Below are positions 1 to 6,802 of a stretch of DNA of 12,385 nt, piece after piece. The DNA is from Spirochaetia bacterium (GTDB lineage: Bacteria > Spirochaetota > Spirochaetia > JABMQR01). Position 1 is the stretch's first letter. Each line of letters starts with the position of its first letter. Both the position numbers and the translations under genes were made by a program. The DNA lies in assembly GCA_016784705.1 (NCBI GenBank), contig JADHUD010000049.1, forward strand, positions 1-12,385, read 5' to 3'. Below the pieces are notes generated by a model that searched no databases, was not told the origin of the DNA, and was given only the letters and a program-made list of their open reading frames with translations.

Positions 1-465
1 CTCAATTACCATTATTTGATTCAGATCAGACAACTTGAGACCTTGGAGGATCTGACGAAATGGGCTTTGAATATTATGGACAGGTTCGTAGATCTGGTGT
101 TCACTCTCAGGAATGTCCAGCATACACATACTGTTTTGCAGGTGATCAGATATGTCAAGCAGAATTTTTCTGAGAAAGTGACACTGGCAGAAGCTGCCGG
201 GAGGGTGCATCTGAGCCCTTCGTATCTGAGCAAGCTCTTTAAACAAGAAATGGGAAAACCTTTTTCAGAATATCTCAACACGGTGCGCATTGATGAAGCC
301 CGGAGAATGCTTCTGCACACCGATTCCCCGCTCGGAGATGTTGCTTATGTCTGTGGATTCGAAGATCAAAGTTATTTCACGAAAGTCTTCAGGAAAGTGA
401 CAGGTACAGCACCAAGCAGATACCGTGAAACCAGCGGCCGTATCAGATCGCAGGGCGCAGGATAA
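1..465 (+). CDS. AraC-family transcriptional regulator, C-terminal part (5' end outside the window)
   Basis: This is the DNA-binding end of an AraC/XylS-type regulator. The frame is open to base 1 (it reads LNYHYLIQIRQL before the first possible TTG at 16), so the gene starts upstream. The final ~100 residues form the two helix-turn-helix units. The first unit contains VTLAEAAGRVHLSPSYLSKL and the second contains GDVAYVCGFEDQSYFTKVF, followed by the family signature GTAPSRYRE. The helical stretch before it (LETLEDLTKWALNIMDRFVD) resembles the linker of AraC proteins that carry an N-terminal sensory domain such as PocR, but that domain is not in view and its ligand cannot be told. It ends 189 bp before tupA, and a separate promoter lies between them, so a role in tungsten control is possible but not shown. 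The AraC assignment is near certain; the target is unknown. Confidence 0.93.
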   Translation, partial: LNYHYLIQIRQLETLEDLTKWALNIMDRFVDLVFTLRNVQHTHTVLQVIRYVKQNFSEKVTLAEAAGRVHLSPSYLSKLFKQEMGKPFSEYLNTVRIDEARRMLLHTDSPLGDVAYVCGFEDQSYFTKVFRKVTGTAPSRYRETSGRIRSQGAG

Positions 466-485
466 AAAAACGCAGGATAAAAAAT
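456..485 (+). repeat. 15-bp tandem duplication across the regulator's stop codon
   Basis: The unit cgcaggataaaaaaa (456-470) is followed directly by cgcaggataaaaaat (471-485), identical in 14 of 15 positions. The first copy contains the TAA stop of the AraC gene. The second copy also forms a 5-bp inverted repeat, AGGAT-AAAAA-ATCCT (474-488), that touches the -35 box of the next promoter. It looks like a recent slippage duplication. No T-run follows, so it is not a convincing terminator. Confidence 0.7.
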
Positions 486-487
486 CC

Positions 488-516
488 TTGAAAAATCAAA
501 TTAACTGCGGTATAGT
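488..516 (+). promoter_or_regulatory. sigma70-type promoter of the tup-moa operon
   Basis: A -35 box TTGAAA (488-493) and a -10 box TATAGT (511-516) are separated by exactly 17 bp. Each matches the consensus at four or five of six positions. This predicts a transcript start near 523 and a 5' leader of about 130 nt before tupA, long enough for an RNA regulatory element. Confidence 0.7.
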
Positions 517-522
517 AACCAA

Positions 523-645
523 ACGCTGACCGAAAGTCAGAATAATAACATAATGGAATTCCGAGCCAACTTACCTAAACTTCCGAGCAGGGTATTCGGC
601 CGATAGGGTTATTCGGGAAACTGAATTTCCTTCCGCGTTTGAAAA
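523..645 (+). promoter_or_regulatory. structured 5' leader of tupA, candidate Moco/Tuco-type riboswitch
   Basis: The untranslated leader between the predicted transcript start and the tupA ribosome binding site can fold in several places. A 5-bp hairpin CTGAC-CGAAA-GTCAG lies at 526-540. An outer helix can pair TTCCGA (559-564) with TTCGGGAA (612-619), with one bulged G. Inside it, TACCT (572-576) can pair with GGGTA (590-594), and ATTCGGCCGAT (594-604) is nearly self-complementary. The block TTCCGAGC occurs twice (559-566, 581-588), and a CCTTCCGCG segment (629-637) comes near the end. The elements CCGAGCC and TTCCTTCCG resemble what I remember of the conserved bases of the molybdenum-cofactor riboswitch, and the gene context fits, but I cannot run a covariance search. 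Structured leader: likely. Riboswitch class: tentative. Confidence 0.42.
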
Positions 646-654
646 GGAGAAACC

Positions 655-1530
655 ATGACCCACTCTCTTAGAAAAACCCTTATCATGGGGGTTCTCATAA
701 TTTCTGTGTGTTTTATGACTGCTGCAGAAGGGGATGCTGAGCAACCTGTTGTGGCCGAGCAGCCCTTCCTGAATTCTGTTCGCATTTCCATGGCTTCCAC
801 TACCAGTACCGATAACTCAGGGCTTTTTGCTGCTGTTCTCCCGCTTTTTGAACAGAAAACAGGTATAGGTGTCGATGTAATAGCTGTCGGTACCGGAAAC
901 GCCATTGCTCTAGGAAAAAATGGCGATGTGGATATTATACTTGTTCATGCCCGCAGTCAGGAAGATCAGTTTATCGCTGATGGCTACGGAGTGAATCGCC
1001 GTGATGTCATGCATAACGACTTCGTTCTATTGGGTCCGGCCTCTGACCCGGCCGGGATTGGTGTTTTGAGTGATGCCGGTGCAGCGTTAACCAGGATAGC
1101 CGCTTCCGGAAACATATTTGTATCTCGTGGTGATGACTCAGGTACACATGTCAAGGAGTTGTCGCTCTGGGATTCGGTGGGGATTGATCCTGGAGGAACG
1201 TGGTATCGCGAAGCAGGCCAGGGTATGGGAGCAGTTCTGATCATGGCTGATGAATTGAACGGGTATACTCTGGCTGATCGGGGAACGTATATTGCCATGC
1301 AGGATTCTATCGATCTGCAAGTTGTTGCTGAAGGAGATGAACGTCTTTTCAACCCCTACGGTATCATAGCTGTCAACCCATCAAGACACCCGCATGTACA
1401 GTATGAATCTGCAATGCAGCTTATTGCATTCTTTACATCCATAACAGGGCAGAAAGCTATCAATAATTTTATGAAGAATGGCCAGCAGCTTTTCTATCCC
1501 GATGCTGTTGCTGCAGATCTTCTGAGATAG
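655..1530 (+). CDS. tupA: Tungstate ABC transporter, substrate-binding protein TupA
   Basis: This is the secreted receptor that captures tungstate and delivers it to TupB. The first ~24 residues are a signal peptide (basic MTHSLRK, then a hydrophobic core, likely cleaved near TAA-EG). A cysteine at 19 lies in the core, but its ISVC context is a poor lipobox. The hallmark TupA oxyanion motif is present as STTSTDNSG (48-56). Other family landmarks are GTGNAIALG (79-87), VHAR (97-100), DFVLLGP (122-128), SRGDDSGTH (157-165) and YREAGQGMG (184-192). At 291 residues the protein has normal length. The ATG is preceded by AAGGAG six bases upstream. It is the first gene of the operon behind the structured leader. 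The TTSTxxSG motif separates TupA from ModA and WtpA, so tungstate is the expected ligand; molybdate as a second ligand cannot be excluded. Confidence 0.95.
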   Translation: MTHSLRKTLIMGVLIISVCFMTAAEGDAEQPVVAEQPFLNSVRISMASTTSTDNSGLFAAVLPLFEQKTGIGVDVIAVGTGNAIALGKNGDVDIILVHARSQEDQFIADGYGVNRRDVMHNDFVLLGPASDPAGIGVLSDAGAALTRIAASGNIFVSRGDDSGTHVKELSLWDSVGIDPGGTWYREAGQGMGAVLIMADELNGYTLADRGTYIAMQDSIDLQVVAEGDERLFNPYGIIAVNPSRHPHVQYESAMQLIAFFTSITGQKAINNFMKNGQQLFYPDAVAADLLR

Positions 1531-1552
1531 CGGAAACACTGGAGAGAAAGTC

Positions 1553-2233
1553 ATGAAATCTGCACTGGTACGCGCACTGAGTCTGCTTTTCTCCTTTGAT
1601 CATGAAATTTATCAGATTGTCTCAGTCTCCCTGCGTTTGGCTTTTATTTCCACATTACTTGCATCTTTCATATCGATACCTCTGGGAATCCTGCTTGGGT
1701 TTTCCCGGACACGGACAGCCGGGATAATCCAGGTGATCTTCAGAAGCTTAATGGCCGTTCCAACTGTTGTGATCGGACTGTTTGTTTACTCATTGTTATC
1801 ACGTTCAGGTGTTTTTGGAGGCATGGGGCTGCTGTTCAGTCCGGCAGCAATAATTATCGGACAGACTCTGCTTATTGTTCCAATAATCACATCGATGATG
1901 ATCGGGGTGATTCAGGCTGTCGATCCCGTTCTAGTTGAAACACTGCAGACTTATTCGATCAAGAAGGGGCGTTATTATCTGATCATCCTTCGTGAGGTCC
2001 GTCTGCAGATGGTCCTGGCGATTGTATCCGGATTCGGACGCGTTATTGGAGAAGTCGGCATATCCATGATGCTTGGAGGTAATATCCGCTGGTATACACG
2101 GACAATCACCACCTCCATAGCCTTGGAAACAAGTAAAGGAAATTTTGAGCAGGGGCTGGCATTGGGAATTGTTTTGCTGGTGACCTCCCTGGGTATCAAC
2201 ATCATACTGCAGGCAGGAGTCCGGCATGAGTAA
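1553..2233 (+). CDS. tupB: Tungstate ABC transporter, permease TupB
   Basis: This is the membrane channel subunit of the tungstate importer. The 226-residue sequence has about five hydrophobic segments (near 23-50, 57-80, 90-118, 150-172 and 198-220). The motif MAVPTVVIGL (67-76) is typical of TupB-type permeases. The cytoplasmic coupling loop, equivalent to the EAA motif, lies around 147-170 and reads REVRLQMVLAIVSGFGRVIG. The start ATG has GGAGAG a few bases upstream. The gene lies 22 bp after tupA, and its end overlaps tupC by 8 bp, which points to translational coupling. Its placement between a TupA and an ABC ATPase makes the assignment firm. Confidence 0.94.
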   Translation: MKSALVRALSLLFSFDHEIYQIVSVSLRLAFISTLLASFISIPLGILLGFSRTRTAGIIQVIFRSLMAVPTVVIGLFVYSLLSRSGVFGGMGLLFSPAAIIIGQTLLIVPIITSMMIGVIQAVDPVLVETLQTYSIKKGRYYLIILREVRLQMVLAIVSGFGRVIGEVGISMMLGGNIRWYTRTITTSIALETSKGNFEQGLALGIVLLVTSLGINIILQAGVRHE

Positions 2234-3212
2234 CGGGAAGAGTATAGTCCTCAAAGATATTCATTTTTCCTATGAACCGCATGAGCCTGTTGTCGTTATC
2301 GGTGAAATATCTTTCGATCCGGGAATGATTTCGGTAATACTGGGAGGTAACGGTACCGGTAAAACTACCCTGCTCAAAATTATAGCTGGTATTTTGACAC
2401 CGCAGAGCGGAACTGTTTCCCTGAGTCAAGGCCGTATATCAGATGATTCAATTTATATCCATCAGGATCCATATCTGCTTAAAGGAAGGGTGGATCAGAA
2501 CCTTACTCTGCTTCTGCCAGGACTGAGAAGGCACGGAAAACATAATACGGATGAATCAGTCGGGTCTCTCCTGGATTCGTGGGGTCTGTCGGGTTTTGCG
2601 GGGCGCCATACCCATACGCTGTCGGGTGGTGAAAAAAAACGGGTGGCCGTTGCTTGTGCCATGGCTGCGGACAGATCGGTTGTACTCATGGACGAACCTA
2701 CTGCACATATGGATTCAGAGAGTATTCATACTCTGGAGCAGCAGATCAGAGCTTTAAAGGAAGCGGGCAAGACCGTTATCATCACCACTCATAACCATGA
2801 ATTCGCATTCCGTATTGCCAATTCTGTATGGGAGATGGATAACGGAACCCCCCATAAACAGGAATTTATTTGTTTCCGTGGAAACATAACCGGCAGTGAT
2901 GAATATTTCAGTTATTTCAGAAGTGGGTTGATAGAGCTGAAAGTAGTCCAGACAGATCGGGAAGTATCTACGGCAGTCATAGCAGGTTCTGATATTATCA
3001 TATCCCGGCACGAATTAGACAGCAGTGCCCGCAACACGTTACATGGCACGATACGAACTGTAGAAAAGCAGGAAACCCTTGTTATTCTAACAATCGATTG
3101 CGGGCAGCTTCTGAGGATTCCTGTTACCAGAAAATCGGTTGAAACTATGAAGATAGGTCCCGGAAGTGATGTGTGCGCAGTGTTCAAGGCTTCAGCCGTA
3201 AGGCTCTACTGA
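2226..3212 (+). CDS. tupC: Tungstate ABC transporter, ATP-binding protein TupC with C-terminal TOBE/Mop-like domain
   Basis: This is the ATPase that powers tungstate import. All nucleotide-binding motifs are intact: Walker A GGNGTGKTT (40-48), Q-loop glutamine 80 in YIHQDP, signature LSGGEKKR (132-139), Walker B SVVLMDEP (151-158) and switch histidine 189 in TTHNH. After the ATPase core (~1-210) there is a second domain. Residues ~258-328 contain IISRHELDSSARNTLHGTI and end in KIGPGSDVCAVFKASAVRL, the pattern of TOBE/Mop domains that bind molybdate or tungstate in ModC. The total of 328 residues matches a ModC-like architecture. This domain could sense cytoplasmic oxyanion and inhibit transport, which is inference from ModC. 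The gene overlaps tupB by 8 bp. ModC is the alternative name, but the TupA/TupB neighbours favour TupC. Confidence 0.92.
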   Translation: MSNGKSIVLKDIHFSYEPHEPVVVIGEISFDPGMISVILGGNGTGKTTLLKIIAGILTPQSGTVSLSQGRISDDSIYIHQDPYLLKGRVDQNLTLLLPGLRRHGKHNTDESVGSLLDSWGLSGFAGRHTHTLSGGEKKRVAVACAMAADRSVVLMDEPTAHMDSESIHTLEQQIRALKEAGKTVIITTHNHEFAFRIANSVWEMDNGTPHKQEFICFRGNITGSDEYFSYFRSGLIELKVVQTDREVSTAVIAGSDIIISRHELDSSARNTLHGTIRTVEKQETLVILTIDCGQLLRIPVTRKSVETMKIGPGSDVCAVFKASAVRLY

Positions 3213-3292
3213 TGAGAATTCACACCAGCCTGCGGAAAGATTCCCGCCGGCAGAAAACATCCGAACCGAAAGAGCAGAAGATGGAGATGGAA

Positions 3293-4531
3293 ATGAAACA
3301 TATTGCAATGATGAATCACAGAGAAGCTGAACGAATTATCCAGAATCAGAGTATCCCTGTTAAAACAGAACAGATCGAGCTCTCTGAAGCACTAGGACGC
3401 TATCTGTCCGAGTCTGTCGTGTCACCAATTGACTCACCGCCTTTCAGTAAAGCTGCCATGGATGGGTTTGCCGTGTTTGACGGTGAATCCAATACTCCCG
3501 GTACCCGCTGGAAAGTTCTGGAAACAATAGCTGCCGGTGATGTGCCGGAAAAAAAGCTGAGGAAAGGCTTCTGTGCCAGGATTATGACGGGAGCGATGGT
3601 ACCTGAAGGCACTGGAAGAATTCACAGGATTGAATATACGAGAACGTATGCTGCCAGTGATAAAAATGCCGGTAATACAGCAGCTGGTGAAATTGTCGAA
3701 GTGATTACAGCCGAAAAAGGCAGCAATCTTATCATGAAAGGTGAGAACACTCATGCTGGCGCAGTTATACTGAATCCTACCCGACTGCAGGCAAAGGAGA
3801 TCGGCATACTGGCGGCCTCGGGAACAGGGATGATTTCAGTGAACCGCCGGCTGACAGTCGCTACCGTCACGACCGGCAGTGAGCTGAGGGAACCGGGCGA
3901 ACCACTGGCTTCGGGTCAGATATATAATAGCAACAAATATCAGCTGGGAGCTCAGATAGAAGAGTGCGGGTGCAAACTGAATTCTCTGGGAACAGTTGCT
4001 GACAGTGCCGAAGCACACAGAGAATATCTTGAAATGGGATTGAACGGATCTGATATCCTGATCATCACCGGTGGAGTTTCAATGGGAGATTTTGATTTAG
4101 TTCCGGGGGTTCTGGAGGAGCTGGGTGCCGATATACTGTTTCATGGATTGAAGATCAAACCTGGAAAACCGCTGCTTTTCGGAAGAAAAAGCAATACCCT
4201 CGTATTCGGTATGCCCGGAAACCCGGTATCGTCCTTTGTCTTATTCGAAATATATGTAAAACCCCTGATATATTCACTTAACAGAATACCGTATCAACCT
4301 CGGCTGCTTAATGCCGAATTATCGGAATCGATCAGCAGAAGAGATGTAGAACGTCACGAATTCCGTCCGGTATCATTGAGAAATGTAAAGGGCGAAACAT
4401 TTGTGGATCCTCTGCAATATCATGGATCCGCTCATCTCAACGGACTGCGGGATGCCGATGGACTAATGGAAATACCGTCAGGCATAACCGGCTATGAAAA
4501 GGGGGCAAAAATTGCTGTCAGACTCCTTTAA
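3293..4531 (+). CDS. moeA: Molybdopterin molybdenumtransferase MoeA
   Basis: MoeA inserts molybdate or tungstate into adenylated molybdopterin, completing the basic cofactor. From the chosen start the protein has 412 residues, the usual MoeA length. Motifs in order are PPFSKAAMDGFAV (49-61), ARIMTGAMVPEG (95-106), TGSEL (194-198), GQIYNSN (208-214), GGVSMGDFD (260-268), KIKPGKPLLFG (287-297) and GMPGNPVSSF (306-315). The open frame continues upstream to 3173. ATG 3212 overlaps the tupC stop and would add 27 residues rich in K, R and E that do not look like MoeA. ATG 3293 has GGAG six bases upstream and starts at MKHIAMM, so it was preferred. One oddity: after VPEGTG the sequence reads RIHRIEY where the family usually has an ADAVV-type strand. 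The ending overlaps moaA. Confidence 0.93.
   Translation: MKHIAMMNHREAERIIQNQSIPVKTEQIELSEALGRYLSESVVSPIDSPPFSKAAMDGFAVFDGESNTPGTRWKVLETIAAGDVPEKKLRKGFCARIMTGAMVPEGTGRIHRIEYTRTYAASDKNAGNTAAGEIVEVITAEKGSNLIMKGENTHAGAVILNPTRLQAKEIGILAASGTGMISVNRRLTVATVTTGSELREPGEPLASGQIYNSNKYQLGAQIEECGCKLNSLGTVADSAEAHREYLEMGLNGSDILIITGGVSMGDFDLVPGVLEELGADILFHGLKIKPGKPLLFGRKSNTLVFGMPGNPVSSFVLFEIYVKPLIYSLNRIPYQPRLLNAELSESISRRDVERHEFRPVSLRNVKGETFVDPLQYHGSAHLNGLRDADGLMEIPSGITGYEKGAKIAVRLL
4499..4514 (+). promoter_or_regulatory. Shine-Dalgarno supporting a TTG start for moaA
   Basis: AGGGGG lies seven bases before TTG 4512. Initiation there gives MLSDSFNRPIYYLR, which matches how MoaA proteins usually begin (L-x-D-x-F-x-R then YLR). 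The in-frame ATG at 4494 has only a distant CAGG upstream and would add six residues. Confidence 0.5.
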
Positions 4532-5312
4532 CAGACCGATTTATTACTTGCGACTTGCAGTTACCGGTGCATGCAACCTGAAATGCAGTTATTGTGCTCC
4601 TGATAATTCCGGTATGTGTGAAAAAGGGGGAACTCTCACTGCCGGCCAGCTGAAGGCAATAATTAGCGCAGCAGGCAGAGTCGGTTTTACAAAACTGCGT
4701 TTCACCGGTGGAGAACCTCTTGTGCGTAAAGACCTTATTGAACTTATAGAATATGCTGCAGGCTGGAAGGTCTATAAATATATAAGTATGACAACCAACG
4801 GAACTCTTCTTGCCCCACTCGCAGTAAAGCTGCATCGTGCGGGGTTGAACTCGGTCAATATTTCTCTCGATTCTCTGGATGCGGAGCGCTACGCACACAT
4901 AACGGGAGGAGGGCGACTGCAGAATGTTCTGGATGGAATAACAGCTGCGAAAGAGGCCGGATTTGAGTGTATAAAAATAAACAGCGTCGTCGGCGTACAT
5001 ACAACTCAGGCAGAGGTGCTGGAGCTTGCCGCCTTCTGCCAGGAACAGGGGCTGATACACCAACGGATTAAAGAGTACCGTCTGTATGAAAAAAAGGTGG
5101 ATGATCCATCTTTTGACAGGCCTCCCCGCTGCGGGGGATGCAATCGAATCAGGGTGACATCCGATGGTTATATCAAGCCATGTTTACATGGTGATGAAGA
5201 GATACCGATTGATTTCTCAGATGTCGAAAGTTCATTGCAGCTGGCTGTTCTGCACAAGCCCCGAAATGGGGGAGACGGTACAAATCGGCCGATGGTGCAG
5301 ATAGGAGGATAA
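4512..5312 (+). CDS. moaA: GTP 3',8-cyclase MoaA (short form)
   Basis: This radical-SAM enzyme starts molybdopterin synthesis by cyclising GTP, the product of which MoaC converts to cPMP. The N-terminal cluster motif is CNLKCSYC (CX3CX2C, residues 21-28 from the TTG start). It is followed by FTGGEPLVRKD for SAM binding, TTNGTLL, and NISLDSLDAERY. The second, GTP-side 4Fe-4S motif is intact as CGGCNRIRVTSDGYIKPC (CX2CX13C), and the protein ends with the conserved GG. The total is only ~266 residues against about 330 in the family. The region between EQGLIHQR and RPPRCGGC, where the RFIE..MP and GPA..Y blocks normally lie, is reduced to a short basic linker. All cysteines and the C-terminal GG are kept, so this looks like a compact variant rather than a broken gene. 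An ATG start at 4494 is possible. Confidence 0.88.
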   Translation: MLSDSFNRPIYYLRLAVTGACNLKCSYCAPDNSGMCEKGGTLTAGQLKAIISAAGRVGFTKLRFTGGEPLVRKDLIELIEYAAGWKVYKYISMTTNGTLLAPLAVKLHRAGLNSVNISLDSLDAERYAHITGGGRLQNVLDGITAAKEAGFECIKINSVVGVHTTQAEVLELAAFCQEQGLIHQRIKEYRLYEKKVDDPSFDRPPRCGGCNRIRVTSDGYIKPCLHGDEEIPIDFSDVESSLQLAVLHKPRNGGDGTNRPMVQIGG

Positions 5313-5314
5313 CG

Positions 5315-5797
5315 ATGAATAACAGGTTCAGCCACCTCGATACCGAGGGTAGAGCGAAAATGGTGGATGTTTCACAGAAGAGTATAGTGAAGCGCACGGC
5401 AAAAGCCGGCGGGTATATCCTGCTCCAACCGGAAACTGTGGCCATGATACGGGAAGGATCGGTGCCGAAGGGTGATATTTTTACAACCGCCAAACTGGCC
5501 GGGATCATGGCAGCCAAGCGAACATCCGAGCTTATTCCATTGTGCCATCCGATTATGACGGATGCTGTCAATATGACATTCACTCTGACTGCCGACAGGG
5601 TTATGATTGAATCAACCGCAGTTTGCAGAGGCCGGACCGGAATTGAAATGGAAGTTCTTACGGCAGTATCGGTGGCAGCTCTTACTATTTATGATATGTG
5701 CAAGGCAGTGGATACACAGATGGAAATCGGTGGTATTCACTTGATTGAAAAGAAAAAGATAAAGGAGCTGGTGGATGAAAATACACAGTATTGCTGA
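5315..5797 (+). CDS. moaC: Cyclic pyranopterin monophosphate synthase MoaC
   Basis: MoaC converts the MoaA product (3',8-cyclo-GTP) into cPMP. The 160-residue sequence is full length and strongly conserved: HLDTEGRAKMVDVS near the N-terminus, PKGDIFTTAKLAGIMAAKRT (51-70), ELIPLCHP (72-79) and TGIEMEVLTAVSVAALT (108-124) with YDMCKA after it. The residues equivalent to the E. coli active site are visible as Lys52, His78, Asp127 and Lys130. AGGAGG stands six bases before the ATG, the best ribosome binding site in the operon. It follows moaA by 2 bp and overlaps the MOSC gene by 23 bp. The identification is secure. Confidence 0.97.
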   Translation: MNNRFSHLDTEGRAKMVDVSQKSIVKRTAKAGGYILLQPETVAMIREGSVPKGDIFTTAKLAGIMAAKRTSELIPLCHPIMTDAVNMTFTLTADRVMIESTAVCRGRTGIEMEVLTAVSVAALTIYDMCKAVDTQMEIGGIHLIEKKKIKELVDENTQYC

Positions 5798-6248
5798 TTC
5801 TGCTCCCATTCATGGGGAGTTCAGGATCGTATCGGTAAATATTTCTGAGAGAAAGGGTGTGCGCAAGAAACGGGTGTCTGCAGTGGAACTTACAGAAGGT
5901 CATGGTATTGTTGGGGATGCCCATGCCGGTCCCTGGCATCGACAGGTCTCTCTTCTTGCGGATGAGGATATAGATATCATGCGCGATAAGGGTGTCGAAC
6001 TGGATTGGGGAGATTTTGCCGAAAACATCACGACCCGGGGAGTCGTCCTGCACGAACTTCCGGTGGGAGCCAGAATTATTATCGGTACAGTTGAACTGGA
6101 GATTACGCAGATTGGGAAAACTTGTCATTCGGATTGCGAGATAAGAAAATTGGTGGGAGATTGTATCATGCCGCGCCGCGGTATTTTTGCCAGGGTTGTC
6201 AAGGGAGGGCGTATAACAGATGAAAGTAGCGGTTATTACCATTTCTGA
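5775..6248 (+). CDS. MOSC-domain protein
   Basis: A stand-alone MOSC (Moco sulfurase C-terminal) domain of 157 residues. Such domains bind molybdenum cofactor or carry sulfur to it. Conserved pieces are VELTEGHGIVGDAHAG (37-52), SLLADEDID, GDFAENITTRGV (79-90) and the cysteine block KTCHSDCEIR (115-124) with a third cysteine in GDCIMPRRGIFARV (128-141). One of Cys117, Cys121 and Cys130 is the likely sulfur carrier. AAGGAG seven bases before ATG 5775 supports the start. The gene overlaps moaC by 23 bp and mogA by 29 bp, each in another frame. In many bacteria this domain is fused directly to a MogA/MoaB domain; here the two remain separate but overlapping genes. The exact reaction is not known. 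Confidence 0.9.
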   Translation: MKIHSIADSAPIHGEFRIVSVNISERKGVRKKRVSAVELTEGHGIVGDAHAGPWHRQVSLLADEDIDIMRDKGVELDWGDFAENITTRGVVLHELPVGARIIIGTVELEITQIGKTCHSDCEIRKLVGDCIMPRRGIFARVVKGGRITDESSGYYHF

Positions 6249-6699
6249 CAGAGCCTATGCCGGAGTATACGAAGACAGGTCAGGCCCGGAAATAGTCAGG
6301 ATATTAAGGGAGCTGCCGGATGATGACTTGTCCTCTATGGAAATTTATACAACGGTTATTCCGGATGACCCCAAGCTGCTCAGCGAAACCTTCGATTCAC
6401 ACAGTATGTGCGATGTCATTATCACAACAGGGGGTACCGGTATTGGCCCGAGAGATTTCACCCCTGAAATTACCAATCAATGGTGTGAAAAGATGGTGCC
6501 GGGAATAGCCGAAGCGTTGCGGGCAATGTCTCTGCGGGAGACAATGTCTGCAATGTTGTCGCGTGGTTCTGCAGGCATCAGGGGAAAAACACTTGTTGTT
6601 AATTTTCCGGGATCGGTGAAAGCCGTTAAATCCTGTACTCGTTTTCTTGCACCGCAGCTGCGGCATGCCGTGAAAATGATGCATGGGGAAGGGCATTGA
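6220..6699 (+). CDS. mogA: Molybdopterin adenylyltransferase, MogA/MoaB family
   Basis: This enzyme activates molybdopterin with ATP to give adenylyl-molybdopterin, the substrate of MoeA. Landmarks are VITISDRAY (5-13), ITTGGTGIGPRDFTPE (68-83), the MPT-binding region PGIAEALR (94-101), SRGSAGIRG (114-122) and VVNFPGSVKAV (126-136). The 159 residues are close to the MoaB and short MogA size; E. coli MogA is somewhat longer. GGGAGG lies 11 bases before ATG. It is the last gene of the tup-moeA-moaAC run; no clean intrinsic terminator follows. MogA and MoaB cannot be separated by motif alone, but with no other adenylyltransferase in the operon MogA is the natural role. Confidence 0.9.
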   Translation: MKVAVITISDRAYAGVYEDRSGPEIVRILRELPDDDLSSMEIYTTVIPDDPKLLSETFDSHSMCDVIITTGGTGIGPRDFTPEITNQWCEKMVPGIAEALRAMSLRETMSAMLSRGSAGIRGKTLVVNFPGSVKAVKSCTRFLAPQLRHAVKMMHGEGH

Positions 6700-6802
6700 G
6701 GTCAATATCAAGCGACCTGCTGACTATGCTGTCTAATGTCTTTAGTTAACACCTTTTGCCGGAATAAGGAAATAGTGCTTTCAAACAATCTGCAGTATGG
6801 TT

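Noticed and set aside
474..488. AGGAT-AAAAA-ATCCT hairpin as terminator of the AraC gene
   Set aside because: The stem has only five pairs and no T-run follows; it overlaps the next promoter's -35 box.
509..520. GGTatagtaACC at the tup promoter as a ModE/TunR-type operator
   Set aside because: Only three base pairs of symmetry per arm; it does not match the ModE-type palindrome I know.
3173..3292. Longer MoeA N-terminus from ATG 3173 or 3212
   Set aside because: The added residues are charged and unlike MoeA; the 3293 start gives the normal family length and has a GGAG at good spacing. ATG 3212, overlapping the tupC stop, cannot be fully excluded.
4518..5063. 181-codon open frame on the - strand opposite moaA
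   Set aside because: It is a reverse-strand shadow of moaA, cysteine-rich and low in recognisable features.
5685..6242. 185-codon open frame on the - strand opposite the moaC end and the MOSC gene
   Set aside because: It is a shadow frame; the + strand has conserved MoaC and MOSC motifs over the same bases.
6699..6718. AGGTC...GACCT hairpin as terminator of the tup-moa operon
   Set aside because: A 5-bp stem with a 10-nt loop and no following T-run is too weak.
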